A model generated the notes under the pieces. The model was given only the letters and a program-made list of their open reading frames with translations, did no database searches and was not told where the DNA came from. 64,000 nt of DNA from Paguma larvata (lineage: Eukaryota; Chordata; Mammalia; Carnivora; Viverridae): the NCBI GenBank assembly GCA_030068075.1, contig CM057835.1, positions 24,272,930-24,336,929 of the forward strand, read 5' to 3'. Shown here one piece after another: positions 51,391-62,861 of the stretch. The first letter of the stretch is position 1. Every line of letters starts with the position of its first letter. The position numbers and the translations under genes are program-made.

Positions 51391-51852
51391 TATGGATTAA
51401 ATTATGGCACGCACCCTCCCATGCAATTTTTATGTTGAAGCCGAACCCCCAGAACCTCAGAATGTGACCCTATTTGCAGGTAGGGTCATTGCAGATGGGA
51501 TTAGTTAAAATGAAGTCATTGTGGAGGATCCTAATCCAATATGAGGGGTATTCTTATAAAAAGGAAATTTGGACACAGACACACACACGTGCAGAGAGAA
51601 CACAACGAAAAGATGAAGGCAGAGATCGGGTGACCCTTCTACAAGCCATGGAACGTCAAAGATTGCCAGGAAACCACCGGATGCTAACTGGAACGCATGG
51701 AACAGATTCTCCCTCAGGGCTTCTGAAAGAGCCAGCTCTGCTGACACCTTGACGTTGGACTTGGTGCCTCAAGAACTTCAAGACAATAAATTCTCTGTTG
51801 TTTAGATCACTCAATTTGTGGTACGTTGTCACAGCGGCCCTAACTAACACCT
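51391..51852 (+). mobile_element. MLT1-type MaLR LTR, nearly complete
   Basis: Starts 'tgttatggattaaattatgg'; shows 'cctcagaatgtgaccctatttg', 'cctaatccaatatgagggg', 'tataaaaaggaaatttgg', 'acaagccatggaacgtcaaa' and 'caataaattctctgttgttt', then ends 'ccctaactaacac'. Closely follows the MLT1A/B LTR pattern. Confidence 0.88.
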
Positions 51853-51974
51853 GGGCTTTGCAGTCCACCTTAGCTGGAAAGACAAAATGACTCAGGCAGC
51901 CAACGTGGATCTTCGCGAGTACTGGTGGTGTCGGTAAAGGCAACTCTTGAGATGGCCTTTTCCCGTGAGCAGGC

Positions 51975-52140
51975 GTGGGCTCTTCAGCGAGACCGCCTGG
52001 GTTTGAATCGTCACTTGCCAGTTTTGTGGTGTCAGCAAGTCTGGGTACCTAGTCTGGAGGGTCATAATGCCCATTGAGCTAATGCCCCTGAAACTCTAGA
52101 ACAGTGCCTGGCACGAGTAGCTGTTCTCCATTCATGAACT
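51975..52140 (+). repeat. MIR SINE
   Basis: 'agaccgcctgggtttgaatcg' and 'agaacagtgcctggcacgag'. Confidence 0.65.
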
Positions 52141-53250
52141 AATATTAGTTTGTGATTCCTCCTGACTCATCCCCAGCAGGAAGGCGACTGTGACGACTGC
52201 AGAGTGCCCCCTCCCCCGGGTTTCTCCACCGGCAGAGCCCTGGACAGCTCCTCTCAGGAGGAAAGCTATCAGGAGCTGTGGTGCTCTGGCTGGCCCAAGC
52301 CTTTCTCCAAAAGGCTTGGCTTCAGAGCTCAGGATAAGTAAGGAAAGATGAACAGGGACCCTGTAGGCGTGGCACGGACGTGTAGCTGAGCTACAGTGGG
52401 GGCGGAGGGATCGGAGGGCTAATTGTGTAGCCTCTCACTCGGCCAGGCACCTCCCTGGAACTGTGGAGTCACTGCCTTTTGAACATTCAACACTATCCGT
52501 GACAGTGTCCGACCGGCTGCTAACAGCTGGCCTTGTTGGGGCTTCGGTAAGGCCGTAGAAAATGCTCCATCCCGTCATCAGCTCACTGGCTCTGTGTCCT
52601 TGTCCGAATCCTCACGCGTCCCTGGCACTCAGTTCCTCATCTCTCAAATGAAGGGACATGATTAATTGCCAGTGTTCCTTCCCAGTCGTAATTTTGACTA
52701 CCTGTTTAGCCAGACTCAGCTTGAACACTTGTAGAGGGATTGGAATCTCATTTTTCTTCCAGGCGGACCATGTCACTATCAGTAAGCTAACCTCCACTTA
52801 ACGAACTGTTGTGAAGTGCTGTGCAAGGCATTCGTTTCCATACCAACCCTTTCTCCCAGGGGTGTTTGGAGATTTCAATAAAATGAGTGCGCAGCTCATG
52901 GCCAACAGCCCGTGATGTGAAGTGTTAATTATTAGTACTGACGTTCTTGTCAGAAAGTTCTTAGGTGGAGTTGAAATCTGTATCCTGTATCTTCAAACCT
53001 TTGGTCCCAGTTTGGTGCTCCAGGACAACATAAAACAAGCCCTGAGAACAGTTATTTATCTCGAGTCTTAGTCTTGTTGTTCACACTCATTTCCACCAGG
53101 CATGCTACCTGTGACATGATTTCCGGACCCCTCACCATCCTGCTTGCCCTGCCCAGATTATCTAGTTCTGGTTAATTTGTATTTCTCTTCAGAGGAATGC
53201 CCGGGGACTGGCAATGACGGCGTGTGAGTTGATTATTATCTGGATTACAC
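52141..53250. other. Intergenic, MIR traces only
   Basis: A MIR-like stretch at 52600-52720. 'catgatttccggacccctcaccatcctgcttgccct' (53115-53152) looks like another old interspersed repeat. No exon. Confidence 0.4.
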
Positions 53251-53257
53251 AGGTGAA

Positions 53258-53400
53258 GTCACATTCGTTGAAAAAGGCAGGCTACATGCATTCCTTAATT
53301 CTCATCGCGACTATGAGATTTGAGGGGGGTATTCCTGTCTCCTCTTTACAGAGAAGAAAACTAGGCTCAGAGGAGTCAAGTAGCTGTGAGGGACTCTGTG
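53258..53400 (-). repeat. MIR SINE
   Basis: 'ctctttacagagaagaaaactaggctcagagg' type core in reverse MIR order. Confidence 0.65.
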
Positions 53401-53940
53401 TGTGTCCCCAAAAGTTCTATATTTAAACTAACTCTATATGGGGTGACAGTAGGAGGTGGGGCCTTTTGGAGGTAATGGTCATGGGGGTGGCACCTCTATG
53501 ATGCCTAAGTGCTTTCATCAGAAGAAACTGGAGCTCTACGGGCACCTGGGTGGCTTAGTCGGTTAAGCGTTCGACTTCGGCTCAGGTCATGATCTCACGG
53601 TCTGTGAGTCTGAGCCCAGTGTAGGGCTCTGTGCTGACAGCTTGGAGCCTGGAGCCTGCTTCGGATTCTGTGTCTCCTTCTCTCTCTGCCCCTTCCCCGC
53701 TCACGCTCTGTCTCTCTCTCAAAAATGAATCAACATTAAAAAAAAAAAAAAGAAGAAGAAACTGGCGTTTTGTTTTTCCACCATGGGAGGATACGATGAG
53801 AAGATGCTGTCTGCAAACCGAGATGAAGGCTCTCGCCAAACACCCACTCTGCCAGCACTTTGATCTTGGGCTGCCCACCTTCAGAACTGTGAGAAGTTAA
53901 GTGTCTGTTGTTTTAGTCATCCAGTCTACAGTATTCTGCT
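53401..53940 (+). mobile_element. MaLR-type LTR, interrupted by a SINE
   Basis: 'aggaggtggggccttttggagg', 'ttccaccatgggaggatacgatgag', 'agcactttgatcttgggctgcc' and 'cagaactgtgagaagttaa' are MaLR LTR landmarks. Confidence 0.75.
53540..53752 (+). repeat. Felid CAN SINE
   Basis: Head GGCACCTGGGTGGCTTAG; AGAAGAAACTGG occurs on both sides, though 8 bases separate it from the SINE 5' end. Confidence 0.94.
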
Positions 53941-54146
53941 TATTTATTTATTTTAAGAGACAGAGAGAGGTCACAAGAGGAGGGGAGGGGCAGAGAGAGA
54001 GGGAGAGAGAGAGAGAAAATCCCAAGCTGGCTTTGTGAGTGGTCACCATGCACCCTGATTTGGGACCCGACCCCATGAACCATGAGATCATGAGCTAAGG
54101 TGAAATCAAGAGTCAGACACTCAACCAACTGAACAACCCAGGCGCC
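53941..54146 (-). repeat. CAN SINE abutting an older one
   Basis: Head 'caactgaacaacccaggcgcc' and a C-run at right; directly joined to the element at 54147. Confidence 0.9.
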
Positions 54147-54262
54147 CCCCCCCTTTTATAAATATTTTATTTTTAAGTAATCTCTATACCCACCATGGGG
54201 CTCGAACTCACAACCCTGAGATCAAGAGTCACATGCTTTACCGACTGAGCCACCCAGGCACC
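54147..54262 (-). repeat. Old CAN SINE variant, short form
   Basis: 'tttttaagtaatctctatacc', 'atcaagagtcacatgctttacc' and 'gactgagccacccaggcacc'. Confidence 0.85.
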
Positions 54263-54375
54263 AGTACAGTTACTTTCTAAGTAGCACGAATATTTGTACA
54301 GGCTCAGATTGAAAATGTGTTGGGAAAAAGGCAGCCATTTGGAAAGTTCTTTCTTCATTAAACCATATTTTCGAA

Positions 54376-54885
54376 TGTATTCATTTCCTGTTGTTGCTAT
54401 AATAAGTTACCACAAATTTAGTGACTTAAACAACACTAGTTTATTATCTCCTAGCTCTGTAGGTCAGAAGTCTGACACAATTCTCACCGGGCTCAAATCA
54501 GGGTATTGGCAAGCCTGCGTGCCCTTTTGGGGGCTCTAGAGGAGAATCTGTTTTCTTTTCTTCTCTAGCTTCTAGGGGCCACGGGGCACATCCCAGTCTC
54601 TTGTCATCTTCCAAGCCAGGAATCACTGATCCTCACATTCCTTCACTTGACCTTCTTGCAGAGCCATATTTATGACTCCCTTTTGGCTTCCTCTCACTTC
54701 TCATTTTTGTGATTACATCAGGTCCACCCTGATAATCCCGGATCATCTCCGTGCTTGAAGGTCATCTGAGTAGCAACCTAATGCTATTTGCAACTCTTCA
54801 CCATGTAACCTAACCTATTCATAGGTTTGGGGGGTTAGGATGTAGATATCTTCAGCAGGACCATTATTCTGCCTACCACGTGGAA
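54376..54885 (-). mobile_element. MLT1-type MaLR LTR
   Basis: Reverse order of the element at 51.4 kb: 'ataagttaccacaaatttagtgac', 'gtaggtcagaagtctgacac', 'ctctagaggagaatctg', 'ttcttgcagagcc'. Confidence 0.8.
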
Positions 54886-54892
54886 TAATTTT

Positions 54893-55106
54893 AAATGTTT
54901 ATTTGTTTTGTGTGTGTGTGAGAGAGAGAGAGTGCACACAAGTGGAGAAGGGGCAGAGAGAGAGGCAGAGAGAGAGAATACTAAGCAGGCTCTGCACTGT
55001 CAGCTCCGAGCCTGACGTAGGGCTCAATCTGACGAACCATGAGTTCATGACTGGAGCCAAAATCAATGGTTAGATGCCCAACTGACTGAGCCAACCAGGC
55101 ACCCCT
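54893..55106 (-). repeat. CAN SINE
   Basis: TGGAATAATT / TGGAATAACT flank it; head 'actgagccaaccaggcacccc'. Confidence 0.93.
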
Positions 55107-55109
55107 GGA

Positions 55110-55640
55110 ATAACTGTAGATTTGCAGAAGAATTGCAAGGTATAGAAAGTTCCTGTATATCCCTCACCCAGTTTCCTTTAATGTTAACATCTTACATAAG
55201 CATAACACATTTGTCCAAACTGGGAAATTAACATTGGCACGATACCAATAACTAAACTCCAGACTTCATTCAGATTTCGTAAATTTTCCCATTATTGCCT
55301 TTTTTGGTTGTAGGGTACAACCCAGACACCCACGTGCATTTAGTAGCAGGGTTGTCCATGACTTTCTGGTAGCGTTTCTGCAATAACCAGACACTGATGT
55401 AATTAAGTCAAAGTTATCATGATAGTGATTCTGGCAGTATTGGGAGTTGATGACCAAGGATAATACTAGCACATTACGTGCACGATGAATAGTTAGTGAA
55501 GGATTGCTACTCCAACTCATGCTTCATATATTGGGAAAACCATTCCTAATCAAATACACTGATATGGTATTTGCACAGCAGCATTATGACATTTACCTAG
55601 GAACACTGGTAAGACCCTTTTTATTTCAAGCCATCCAAAA
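55110..55640. mobile_element. Old L1 3'-region fragment
   Basis: 'ctttaatgttaacatcttacataagca', 'ggaaattaacattggcacgatacc' and 'aactaaactccagacttcattcag' are landmarks of an old L1 3' region; orientation not fixed. Confidence 0.55.
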
Positions 55641-56003
55641 ACTATAAAAAAAAGGAGGATGTTAAATTTAATAACAGGATTGTTTCAAAGTAGAATGAAT
55701 TTGTTTCTTGGTCTATAGCGCTAATTCTGGAGAGGGACTCATATTTGTTGCTTGGTCATTTTGGGGTAGGTAGAGGGTATAATTTTTGGTACAGGCAAAA
55801 AAATAAAGTACTTTGAGTTTGGTTTTGGTGCCTCTCTTAAGCTATAATTTTAAAATAAAAATTATAAAATTATACAGGTAACTCATATTCATCGCAGAAA
55901 ACATAGAAAACGGGGAACAACTGATTTTAATCATACATAATCTCATACCCCAAAGTTAATAATTAATCGTCTTTTAGCCTTTCACCCTCCTGGGGATGTG
56001 TAG

Positions 56004-56054
<51 letters not shown>

Positions 56055-56939
56055 CACATATATACATATTTGTTATAAACATAATTCATTATGAAATTTG
56101 GATAAGATTATACATACTATTTCCACTGGATAGATCATGAACATGTATCCTAGCATTCTTTATAATGGCTGCATAGCAGAGCCCACCTCTTTTTAGCTAG
56201 GCTCTAAGGTACCTTGTGGTTTAGTATGCTTTTCTGTAATAATCCTGACAGCTCAGGGAATTTATTGGTAATAGGTGCTAGAAAAGTATACCCAAAATCT
56301 GTATAGTACTTCTCAGAATACACTTGACACACTGACTGTAAAAGGGAAATATGTGATATTTGCCTCAGCATTATTTGTTGAAAGCAGTAACAGTGCATAG
56401 CACATAGAAAACAACCCATAATGGGAGTCGTTAATTATTGTTATTGATTTGCCAGTAGCCCTATATGGGAAGAATCATCATCATCATCTTGTATGTGTTT
56501 AAGAGGAAACTGATGGGAAAAGCTCAAGGACGGAGGTTGATCTGGTAACTTCAGCTCGTTTGACTTCAAATTCCAAAATTTTGGTCACTGCACTGTATTG
56601 ATACTCTTTCCCATGGGATGTGCCCTTTCTGTAAATAGTGCAGGTAATTATATATCTGCTACCTGCCTCCACCAAAAGTTATTTTCCAATGCCAGCTCTC
56701 GAGGCAAGGGTTTGAAAAAATAAAGATGAAGATAAAACATTTTAAAACCCCCAAAGATATTATTTTCCTATTTCCCAATTCTTCAGAGCCCTACAAGAAG
56801 CTGCTTGACTGTGAGTTGGCTATCCAGTTGGGATAAATAGTTAAGCCACCTGAACACGTGGAGTGGGGTAAGCTGTCCAGCAGTCTGTAAGTGGGGTTTA
56901 GTCGCTTCTCGAATTTGCCACGTGGCTTTGTGGTTGCCC
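55641..56939. other. Intergenic with a (GT)n microsatellite
   Basis: AT-rich sequence upstream of the DYM CpG island. (GT)n at about 56005-56051 followed by a TATACACATATATAC stretch. No exon. Confidence 0.5.
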
Positions 56940-57640
56940 TGGACGCGCTAGGTGGGTGGAGAATCGCCCAACGTCTGAAGGACTACATTTCCCATAAGTC
57001 TGCGCGCCGCGCGCCACGTGACCGTCGGCCCGGGCGCGCCTGGCCGTTCGGTCTCCGGCCGCGTTCTCGGCCACTTCCCTCTTCTCTCCCCGCCTCCCGG
57101 CCTCCGCACGGACGCTGCTGGGGCGGGAGCCGAGCCGGACTCGAGCCGGAGCCGGAGCCGCAGAGACGTGGAAACATGGAGGCCTGAGCCGGCGTGCGCC
57201 ACCCCGGCTGCGGCGGCGACAGCGGCTTCTTCCGATCCCTCTCTGCCACCCGCTCGCGTGTCGGTGGAACTGGAAGCGGATCTGCACGCCGGCTGAGACA
57301 GGTGGGCTCTGGCGCCGCCCCCAGCGGAGCGGCCCTGAAAATCCGGCGGGGCCCCCAGTCCCTGGTCGGAGCGGGTTTGAGGACACCCTCCAGTCGCTGG
57401 GGCTCCTCCGCCAGGGTGGGGGGGAGGGTCCTTTCCTGCCTGTGGGGGAGACTGGGCCACCCTGGAGGGGCTGCGCCTGGGCCCCAAGAGCTGCCCGCAT
57501 CTTCCCCCCTCCCCGCCCCCTTCCAGGGAACGGTGGCACTCAGAGGTTGAGGGAGTGTGTTAGTCAAGAGAGTGAGAGGACGTCTGTCGGAGTCATGTTA
57601 AGAGTTGGGGGGATACCGAAGAGCGGGTAGATGCTTCGGG
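56940..57640 (+). promoter_or_regulatory. DYM: DYM CpG-island promoter
   Basis: Dense CpG island. ACTACATTTCCCA (56982-56994) resembles the ACTACAnnTCCCA motif linked to ZNF143-type promoters, and CACGTGAC (57015-57022) is an E-box fitting USF or MiT/TFE factors. Assignment to DYM rests on gene order after RPL17 and C18orf32 and the correct orientation. The long overlapping open frames here on both strands reflect GC content. Confidence 0.7.
57050..57301 (+). other. DYM: DYM non-coding exon 1 (start approximate)
   Basis: GC-rich exon ending GAGACAG before a GTGGGC donor at 57302. As I recall, human DYM begins with a non-coding exon and the start codon is in exon 2. I searched by eye for the dymeclin N-terminus (MGSNSSRIG) and did not find it up to 64,000, so the rest of the window is intron 1. 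Dymeclin is a Golgi-associated protein, mutated in Dyggve-Melchior-Clausen syndrome (established). The start position is inferred. Confidence 0.55.
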
Positions 57641-57712
57641 AGATGGGGCGATGCGGGTCTGACAAATGGGCGTGTGACGGGCAGGGTGAGCAATAGTGTT
57701 GATTTTTTTTTT

Positions 57713-57935
57713 TTTTTTGACATATACATTGTTATTGAGATGTAATTCCCCTACCATAAAACTCACCCTTCAAAGTACAACTGAAGTATAACTCCGTGGT
57801 TTCTAGCGTGTTCGAAGGGTTGTGCAACTAATTCCAGAACATTTTTGTCACTCAAAAGAGAAACTCATACCCATTAACAGGCACTCTTTATTTCCCCCTT
57901 TCCCACTCCCTGGCAACTAGCAATTGTGTTTTAAC
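57713..57935 (-). mobile_element. L1 3' end (DYM intron 1)
   Basis: Reverse L1 3' end: 'ttattgagatgtaattcccc', 'aaaactcacccttcaaagtac', 'gggttgtgcaactaattcc', 'ctccctggcaactagcaa'. Confidence 0.8.
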
Positions 57936-58640
57936 CGAAGGGTGAAAAGGTGGGAAGTTAGCCCAGATGTTTGTGAGTTGGTGGCAGTAGTGGGGTGCTA
58001 AAGCAGACAGCGAAAGTACTGAGCTGGGGTAGAGGACTGAGGGGGTGACCCATAGGGCCGGCAAGAGGGCAAGAGGGTATACAGAATAGACAGAGTAGGG
58101 GGGTAGATGGAGTGGGACCCTGAAAGGGCAGAGGGGAGGTTGGTGCGAGAGGTGTGTAGAGAGTCACCGCTCAAAGATGTGGACACATAGAGGGTGGGGG
58201 CCGGGGAGACAAGCGCGGTCTCACCGAGGAACCCAGCCTCGGTCTGATGGGTTTAGGGCTCAAGAGAGGAACCGGAGGTGGAAGGGAGGAGATTTATAGG
58301 AATAGGTGAATGGTTGCTGCTGAGCATGAAATTTATGATTTCTAGAAGGATTCTTCTGCTTTGTAGTTTATATCTTAGGTAGAATTCTCTTGGCAACCAA
58401 GACGAGCCAAATAGAAATATACCCATTCTGCAGATGAAGAACCAGTCTCTCAGAGGCTAAGTGATTTGCTGAAACTCTTAAGGTTTTAAATAAGGTAAAA
58501 ATGAGTCGAAGATTAAAATAACTGAAGTATAAATTGCAGATGGTTCGAGTGGCCAAGAATGGAGGGGGGCGATGTCACAGGAAGGAGATTCTAACTGTTA
58601 GATGTATTAAGTCTGTTATTTTGATGGAGGCCAAGGACTT
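57936..58640. other. DYM intron 1, mostly unassigned
   Basis: G-rich unique sequence, then a MIR-like stretch at 58425-58500 ('ctgcagatgaagaaccagtc'). Confidence 0.4.
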
Positions 58641-58792
58641 TGTTTTTGTAACTTTTAAATACAGAAAAGTTCAGACATTGAAATAATTTAATATACCTCC
58701 ATGTACCCATTACCCAGCTTCAACAGTTAGTAACTCACGCTAATTTAGTTTCATCTGTATCTTTTATCTACTCCTGTCCCCACTCTGAACTA

Positions 58793-59028
58793 TTTTATTT
58801 CATTTCATTTTGTTTTATTTTATTTATTTTATTTGAGTGTTTATATTTGAGAGAGAGAGAGCGCGAGCGAGTGTGGGGGAGGGGCAGAGAGAGAGGGAGA
58901 CAGAGAATCTGAAGTGGGCTCTGTGTCAGCAGTGCAAAAAGCCTGATGTGGGGCTTGAACCCATAAACCGTGAGATCATGACCTGAGCCGAAGTCTGTTG
59001 CTCAGTCAACTGAATCACCCAAACACCG
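58793..59028 (-). repeat. CAN SINE (cluster member 1)
   Basis: Long ATTTT-rich tail left; head 'caactgaatcacccaaacacc' right. Confidence 0.9.
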
Positions 59029-59032
59029 CTAT

Positions 59033-59262
59033 TTTTCTTTTCTTTTACTTATTTATTTATTTATTTATTTAGAGAGAAAGAAGGGAAAAGAGACACAAGT
59101 GGGGCAGAGGGGCAGAGAGAGAAGGAAAGAATCTTAACCAGACCCAGACTCCTTGCCCAGTGTGGAGCCTGACAATGAGGCTCAATGTTAACAACCTTGA
59201 GATCATGACCTAAGCTGAAATCGAGAGTCAGATGCTTAACCAACTGAGTGCCCCCTCCCCAA
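59033..59262 (-). repeat. CAN SINE (cluster member 2)
   Basis: (TTTA)n tail left; head truncated 'aaccaactgagtgccccctcc'. Confidence 0.88.
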
Positions 59263-59457
59263 ACTACTTTATTTTATTTTAGCAAGAAAGAGAGTTCAGT
59301 GAGTTGGGGAGAAGGACAGAGAGAGAGGGAGAAGCCCAGGCAGGCTTCACACATAGCACGGAGCCAGACTTGGGGCCCAGTGCCAGGATCCTGGGATCAT
59401 GACCCGGGGTGAAATCGAGTGGGTCACTCAACCGACTGCGCCACCCCGGTGCCCCGT
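59263..59457 (-). repeat. CAN SINE (cluster member 3)
   Basis: Head 'caaccgactgcgccaccccggtgcccc' type at right. Confidence 0.88.
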
Positions 59458-60095
59458 CCCCTAACGATTTTAAAGCAGATCATAGGCAAACCATTTCATT
59501 TGTAAATATTTGATTGCATATCTGTCGAAGGTTGAGTCACTCTCTTTTTAATATACCCACATACGATGATCACATCTAAAAAAGTGAATAGTAGGCTCTT
59601 AAGATCAATGTTTAGAAGGACTTATTTTTTAAAATGTGGTATGCATTTGATACAAGGGAATTACGCAAATTCAAATACTTCGATGTTTGCCTCTCTAAAA
59701 ATATATGGTATTATTGTTTGCTGATTTTTTTTCCAGTTGTTCCTGGTATCCTAACTGTTCCTTTTTTTTCTTGGTTAATATGTTCATCCTTTGCAAAAAG
59801 TTTGAAGAATTGTCCCTTTGCATTTTAATCGATGGGGTTTTGTGAGAGCAGTAGAAGAATAGAAGTGAAATACAACACATGCGCAGATGTTTAAAAAGTG
59901 AAATGTATATGCACAAATAATTTATGTCTGATTGCTCTAAATATTGGGCAATTTGATTATGCTTTTCTAGATAAAATTTCACATATCGTGAGCAGTTGTT
60001 TACTGTGTATTAATTTTCTATGCCTACTGTAACAAATTACCACAAATTTAGTGTCCTAAAAACAACACAAATTATTTTTAAAGTTCTGTATTTTA

Positions 60096-60297
60096 GGGGC
60101 GCCCGGGTGGCTCGGTCAAACTGTCCAGCTTTGGCTCAGGTCATGATCTTGTGGTTTGTGGGTTCGGGCCCGTGCTGGACTCTCTGCTGTCAGCACGGAG
60201 CCAGCCTCGGATTCTCTGTCCCCTCACCCCCACTTTTTTCTTCTCCCCTGCTTTTGCTCTCTCTCTCAAAAATAAATAAGCATTAAAAAAATTTTTT
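60096..60297 (+). repeat. Felid CAN SINE (outer, of inverted pair)
   Basis: Head GGGGCGCCCGGGTGGCTCGG. The tail continues after the second SINE (60506-60529). TSD TTTTTAAAGTTCTGTATTTTA at 60075-60095 and 60530-60550. Confidence 0.95.
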
Positions 60298-60505
60298 TTT
60301 TACATTTATTTATTTTTGAGAGACAGAGAGAGACAGAGCACAAGTGGGGGAGGGGCAGAGAGAGAGGGAGACCAGAATCTGAAGCAGGCTCCAGGCTCCA
60401 GGCTGTCAGCACAGAGCCTGACATGGGGACTTGAACTTACAAACCGTGAGGTCATGACCTGAGCCGAAGTCGGATGCTTAACTAACTGAGCCACCAAGGT
60501 GCCCC
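60298..60505 (-). repeat. Felid CAN SINE (inner, of inverted pair)
   Basis: Inserted into the A-rich tail of the preceding SINE, opposite orientation; head 'actgagccaccaaggtgcccc'. Confidence 0.95.
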
Positions 60506-60870
60506 AAAAATAAACATTAAAAAAATTTTTTTTTAAAGTTCTGTATTTTAGAAGTCCAAAATGGGTCTCACTGGGCTAAAATATTAGTGTGTCAGCAAGT
60601 CTCTCTTCTCTTCTGGAGTTTTCTAGGAGAGAATCTGTTTCCTTACCTCTTCCAGCTTCTGGAGGCCACCCCCTATTCCTTGGCTTGTGACCCTCTTGCT
60701 CCATCTTCAAAGTGAACAGTATTGCATCTCTCCAGTTACAATTGGGAAAGATTAAGGACCCATGTGATTAGATTGGGCCTATCTAGATAATTCGGGAGAA
60801 TCTCCCGCATCTCAGGGCCCTTGACGTAATTATAGCTGCAGAGTCCCCTTCGCCAGGTAAGATAACAATC

Positions 60871-61904
60871 ACAGATTCTATGGATGAGGACATGGACATC
60901 GTTGGGGGCCGTTATTTTTTCTACCATAGTGTGTTTGGGGATATTTTGGTGAGACTTCGGAAAATAGGCGAGGTGACTTCTTTTGCTACCAAGTGTCACC
61001 TTTCACTTGGTAGGTAACGGGAATGGTTAGTGGTAGAGGGGACTGCTCCGTTGTCTTTTCTAGTCCCCATACCAAATATACGGGGGGTACTTGTGCACTT
61101 GCAGGGTAGGCTTTGGTAAAATGAGACCTGTAAAAGTGCTGAAGTGTAAAAGCAGTGTAACCACATGGAAAGATTTTTTTGTATTTTGTCTTGGTCTCTT
61201 TATATTCATGCTTTTCAAGTATCGTGTACTTGTAATCAGAGTGTGTATAACGCCCAGCAGCTGCTGGAAGTCACAGGGCAGGCTGCGGCAGTGGTGGTCC
61301 CCATGCCCCGGGTGAGAAGGCTCTCTGGCCCAGTGGGTGATCGAGGCACCCCCCAATTCAACAGGAAGCTCTTAAAGTGAGAAGACGGTCCGGAAGAATG
61401 AGCTCCTGACAGACTTGGGCTTGAGGCCCCTTCCCAAACTTGGCCTTCTGTGACCTGGTTGGTTGAAAAGGGCTTTGAGCCTGAGCAGGTGGGGGGGCCA
61501 CATGGCGATGGCTGCTCTTCCTTTCCAGAACCAGGAGAGGAGTGAACGTTGGAGGTAGAGAGGACTTCAGGAAGTCCTCTGGTTTGGTCTCCTGCTTCCC
61601 GCCTCAGCTCTCAAGGTCTGGACTGTGTCGGGGTGTGAGGCGCTGGCTCTGGTGGCGGTGTTCCAGCTTACCACTTCTCGGGAAGTGTAAGGGGAATCGT
61701 TCAGTGTCTGCCCCCGCTCACCAGCCGGTTTCCCCTTGGGGGCTTCTTAGTGGAGCTAAGTGTGTAAGTTATCCGCCTAATACTTCTAGTCAAAGTGACC
61801 TAAACTAGCAGGGCTGAGAACAACTTTACAAATAGGTCTTATTTACTAAAAATTTTTTTTTTCATTAAGGAAGTTTGGTTGGTACTTTCCGATCTCTAAT
61901 ATTT
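60871..61904. other. DYM intron 1, nothing recognised
   Basis: Unique sequence; the open frames here lack splice context and known motifs. Confidence 0.4.
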
Positions 61905-61926
61905 TTTAAGATGTTTATTAATTTAT

Positions 61927-61963
<37 letters not shown>

Positions 61964-62090
61964 CTTAAGCAGGCTCTGCGCTGCGAGTGCAGAGCCCAGT
62001 GCTGGCCTCAGTTCCACAGCCTGTGAGATCATGACCTGAGCTTAGAATCAAGAGTTGGCTGCTCAGCCGACTGAACCACGCAGGCCCCCC
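61905..62090 (-). repeat. CAN SINE
   Basis: Pure (GA)n tract 61931-61960; head 'ccgactgaaccacgcaggcc'. Confidence 0.9.
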
Positions 62091-62109
62091 GATTTCTTCT
62101 GTAATTTTT

Positions 62110-62465
62110 ATCACATTCATTAAATATGCAGACACCAGGCTGGGGTTACGGGGTGGGAGCGGGGCCCAGTGTGTGGACAAAATGGGTAAAGGTGGTCAGT
62201 AGGTACAAACTTCTAGTTATAAGTCATGGGGGTGTAATGTGCAGCATGGCGACTCTAGTTAATAATGCTCTTTCGTATATTTGAAATTTGCTAACCGTAC
62301 ATCTTTTAAGTTCTCATCACAAGAAAAAATTGTAATGATGTGTGGTGATGGATGTTAATTAGACTTACTATGGTGATCATTTTGCAGTATATACCCGAAT
62401 GGAATACTATGTTGTACACCCGAAACTAACATAATGCTACATGTCCATTATATCTCAATGTAAAA
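62110..62465 (+). mobile_element. L1 3'UTR end
   Basis: 'caaacttctagttataagtcatggg', 'gtgatggatgttaattagac', 'tacacccgaaactaacataatg' and 'ccattatatctcaatgtaaaa'. Confidence 0.82.
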
Positions 62466-62651
62466 ACAATGCAGACACTAAAGGTGGCTGTTAACTCTCC
62501 AATAAGGACACTGGAAGAATTAAACGATATAGATTATGTATGGGATATGACAGATAATTTCTTTTTCACATGCAGTCAGTCACTAGATCTTAACAGTTCC
62601 TTCAGAATATCTCTTGCAACTTTCACTTTAGAATACTTTAAAATAATTGTT

Positions 62652-62861
62652 TGTTTTTTTTTTTTAACATGTATTCAGTTTTGAGACAGAGACAGAGCGT
62701 GAGTGGGAGGGGCAGAGAGAGAGGGAGACACAGAATCTGCAGCAGATTTCAGGATCTGAACTGTCAGCATAGAGCCCGATGTGGGGCTTGAACTCATGAG
62801 CTGCAAATCATGACCTGAGCCAAAGTCAGACACTTGACCGACTGAGCCACCCAAGTGCCCC
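62652..62861 (-). repeat. CAN SINE
   Basis: T-run left; head 'ccgactgagccacccaagtgcccc'. Confidence 0.93.

Larger units (their letters stand above)
58640..59600. mobile_element. Old L1 fragment broken by three SINEs
   Basis: 'cctccatgtacccattacccagcttcaac' type (58695-58725) and 'attttaaagcagatcataggc' (59468-59488) are parts of one old L1 3' region, separated by the SINE cluster. Confidence 0.5.
60005..60870 (-). mobile_element. MLT1-type LTR, interrupted by two SINEs (DYM intron 1)
   Basis: 'tgtaacaaattaccacaaatttagtg', 'gtccaaaatgggtctcactgggc', 'cttccagcttctggaggcc' and 'ttccttggcttgtgaccctc' in reverse MLT1 order on both sides of the SINE pair. Confidence 0.75.

Noticed and set aside
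56898..57567. Several 90-213-codon open frames on both strands around 57 kb
   Set aside because: They overlap each other in a CpG island where stop codons are rare; R/P/G/A-rich products without known motifs. The real feature is the DYM promoter and exon 1.
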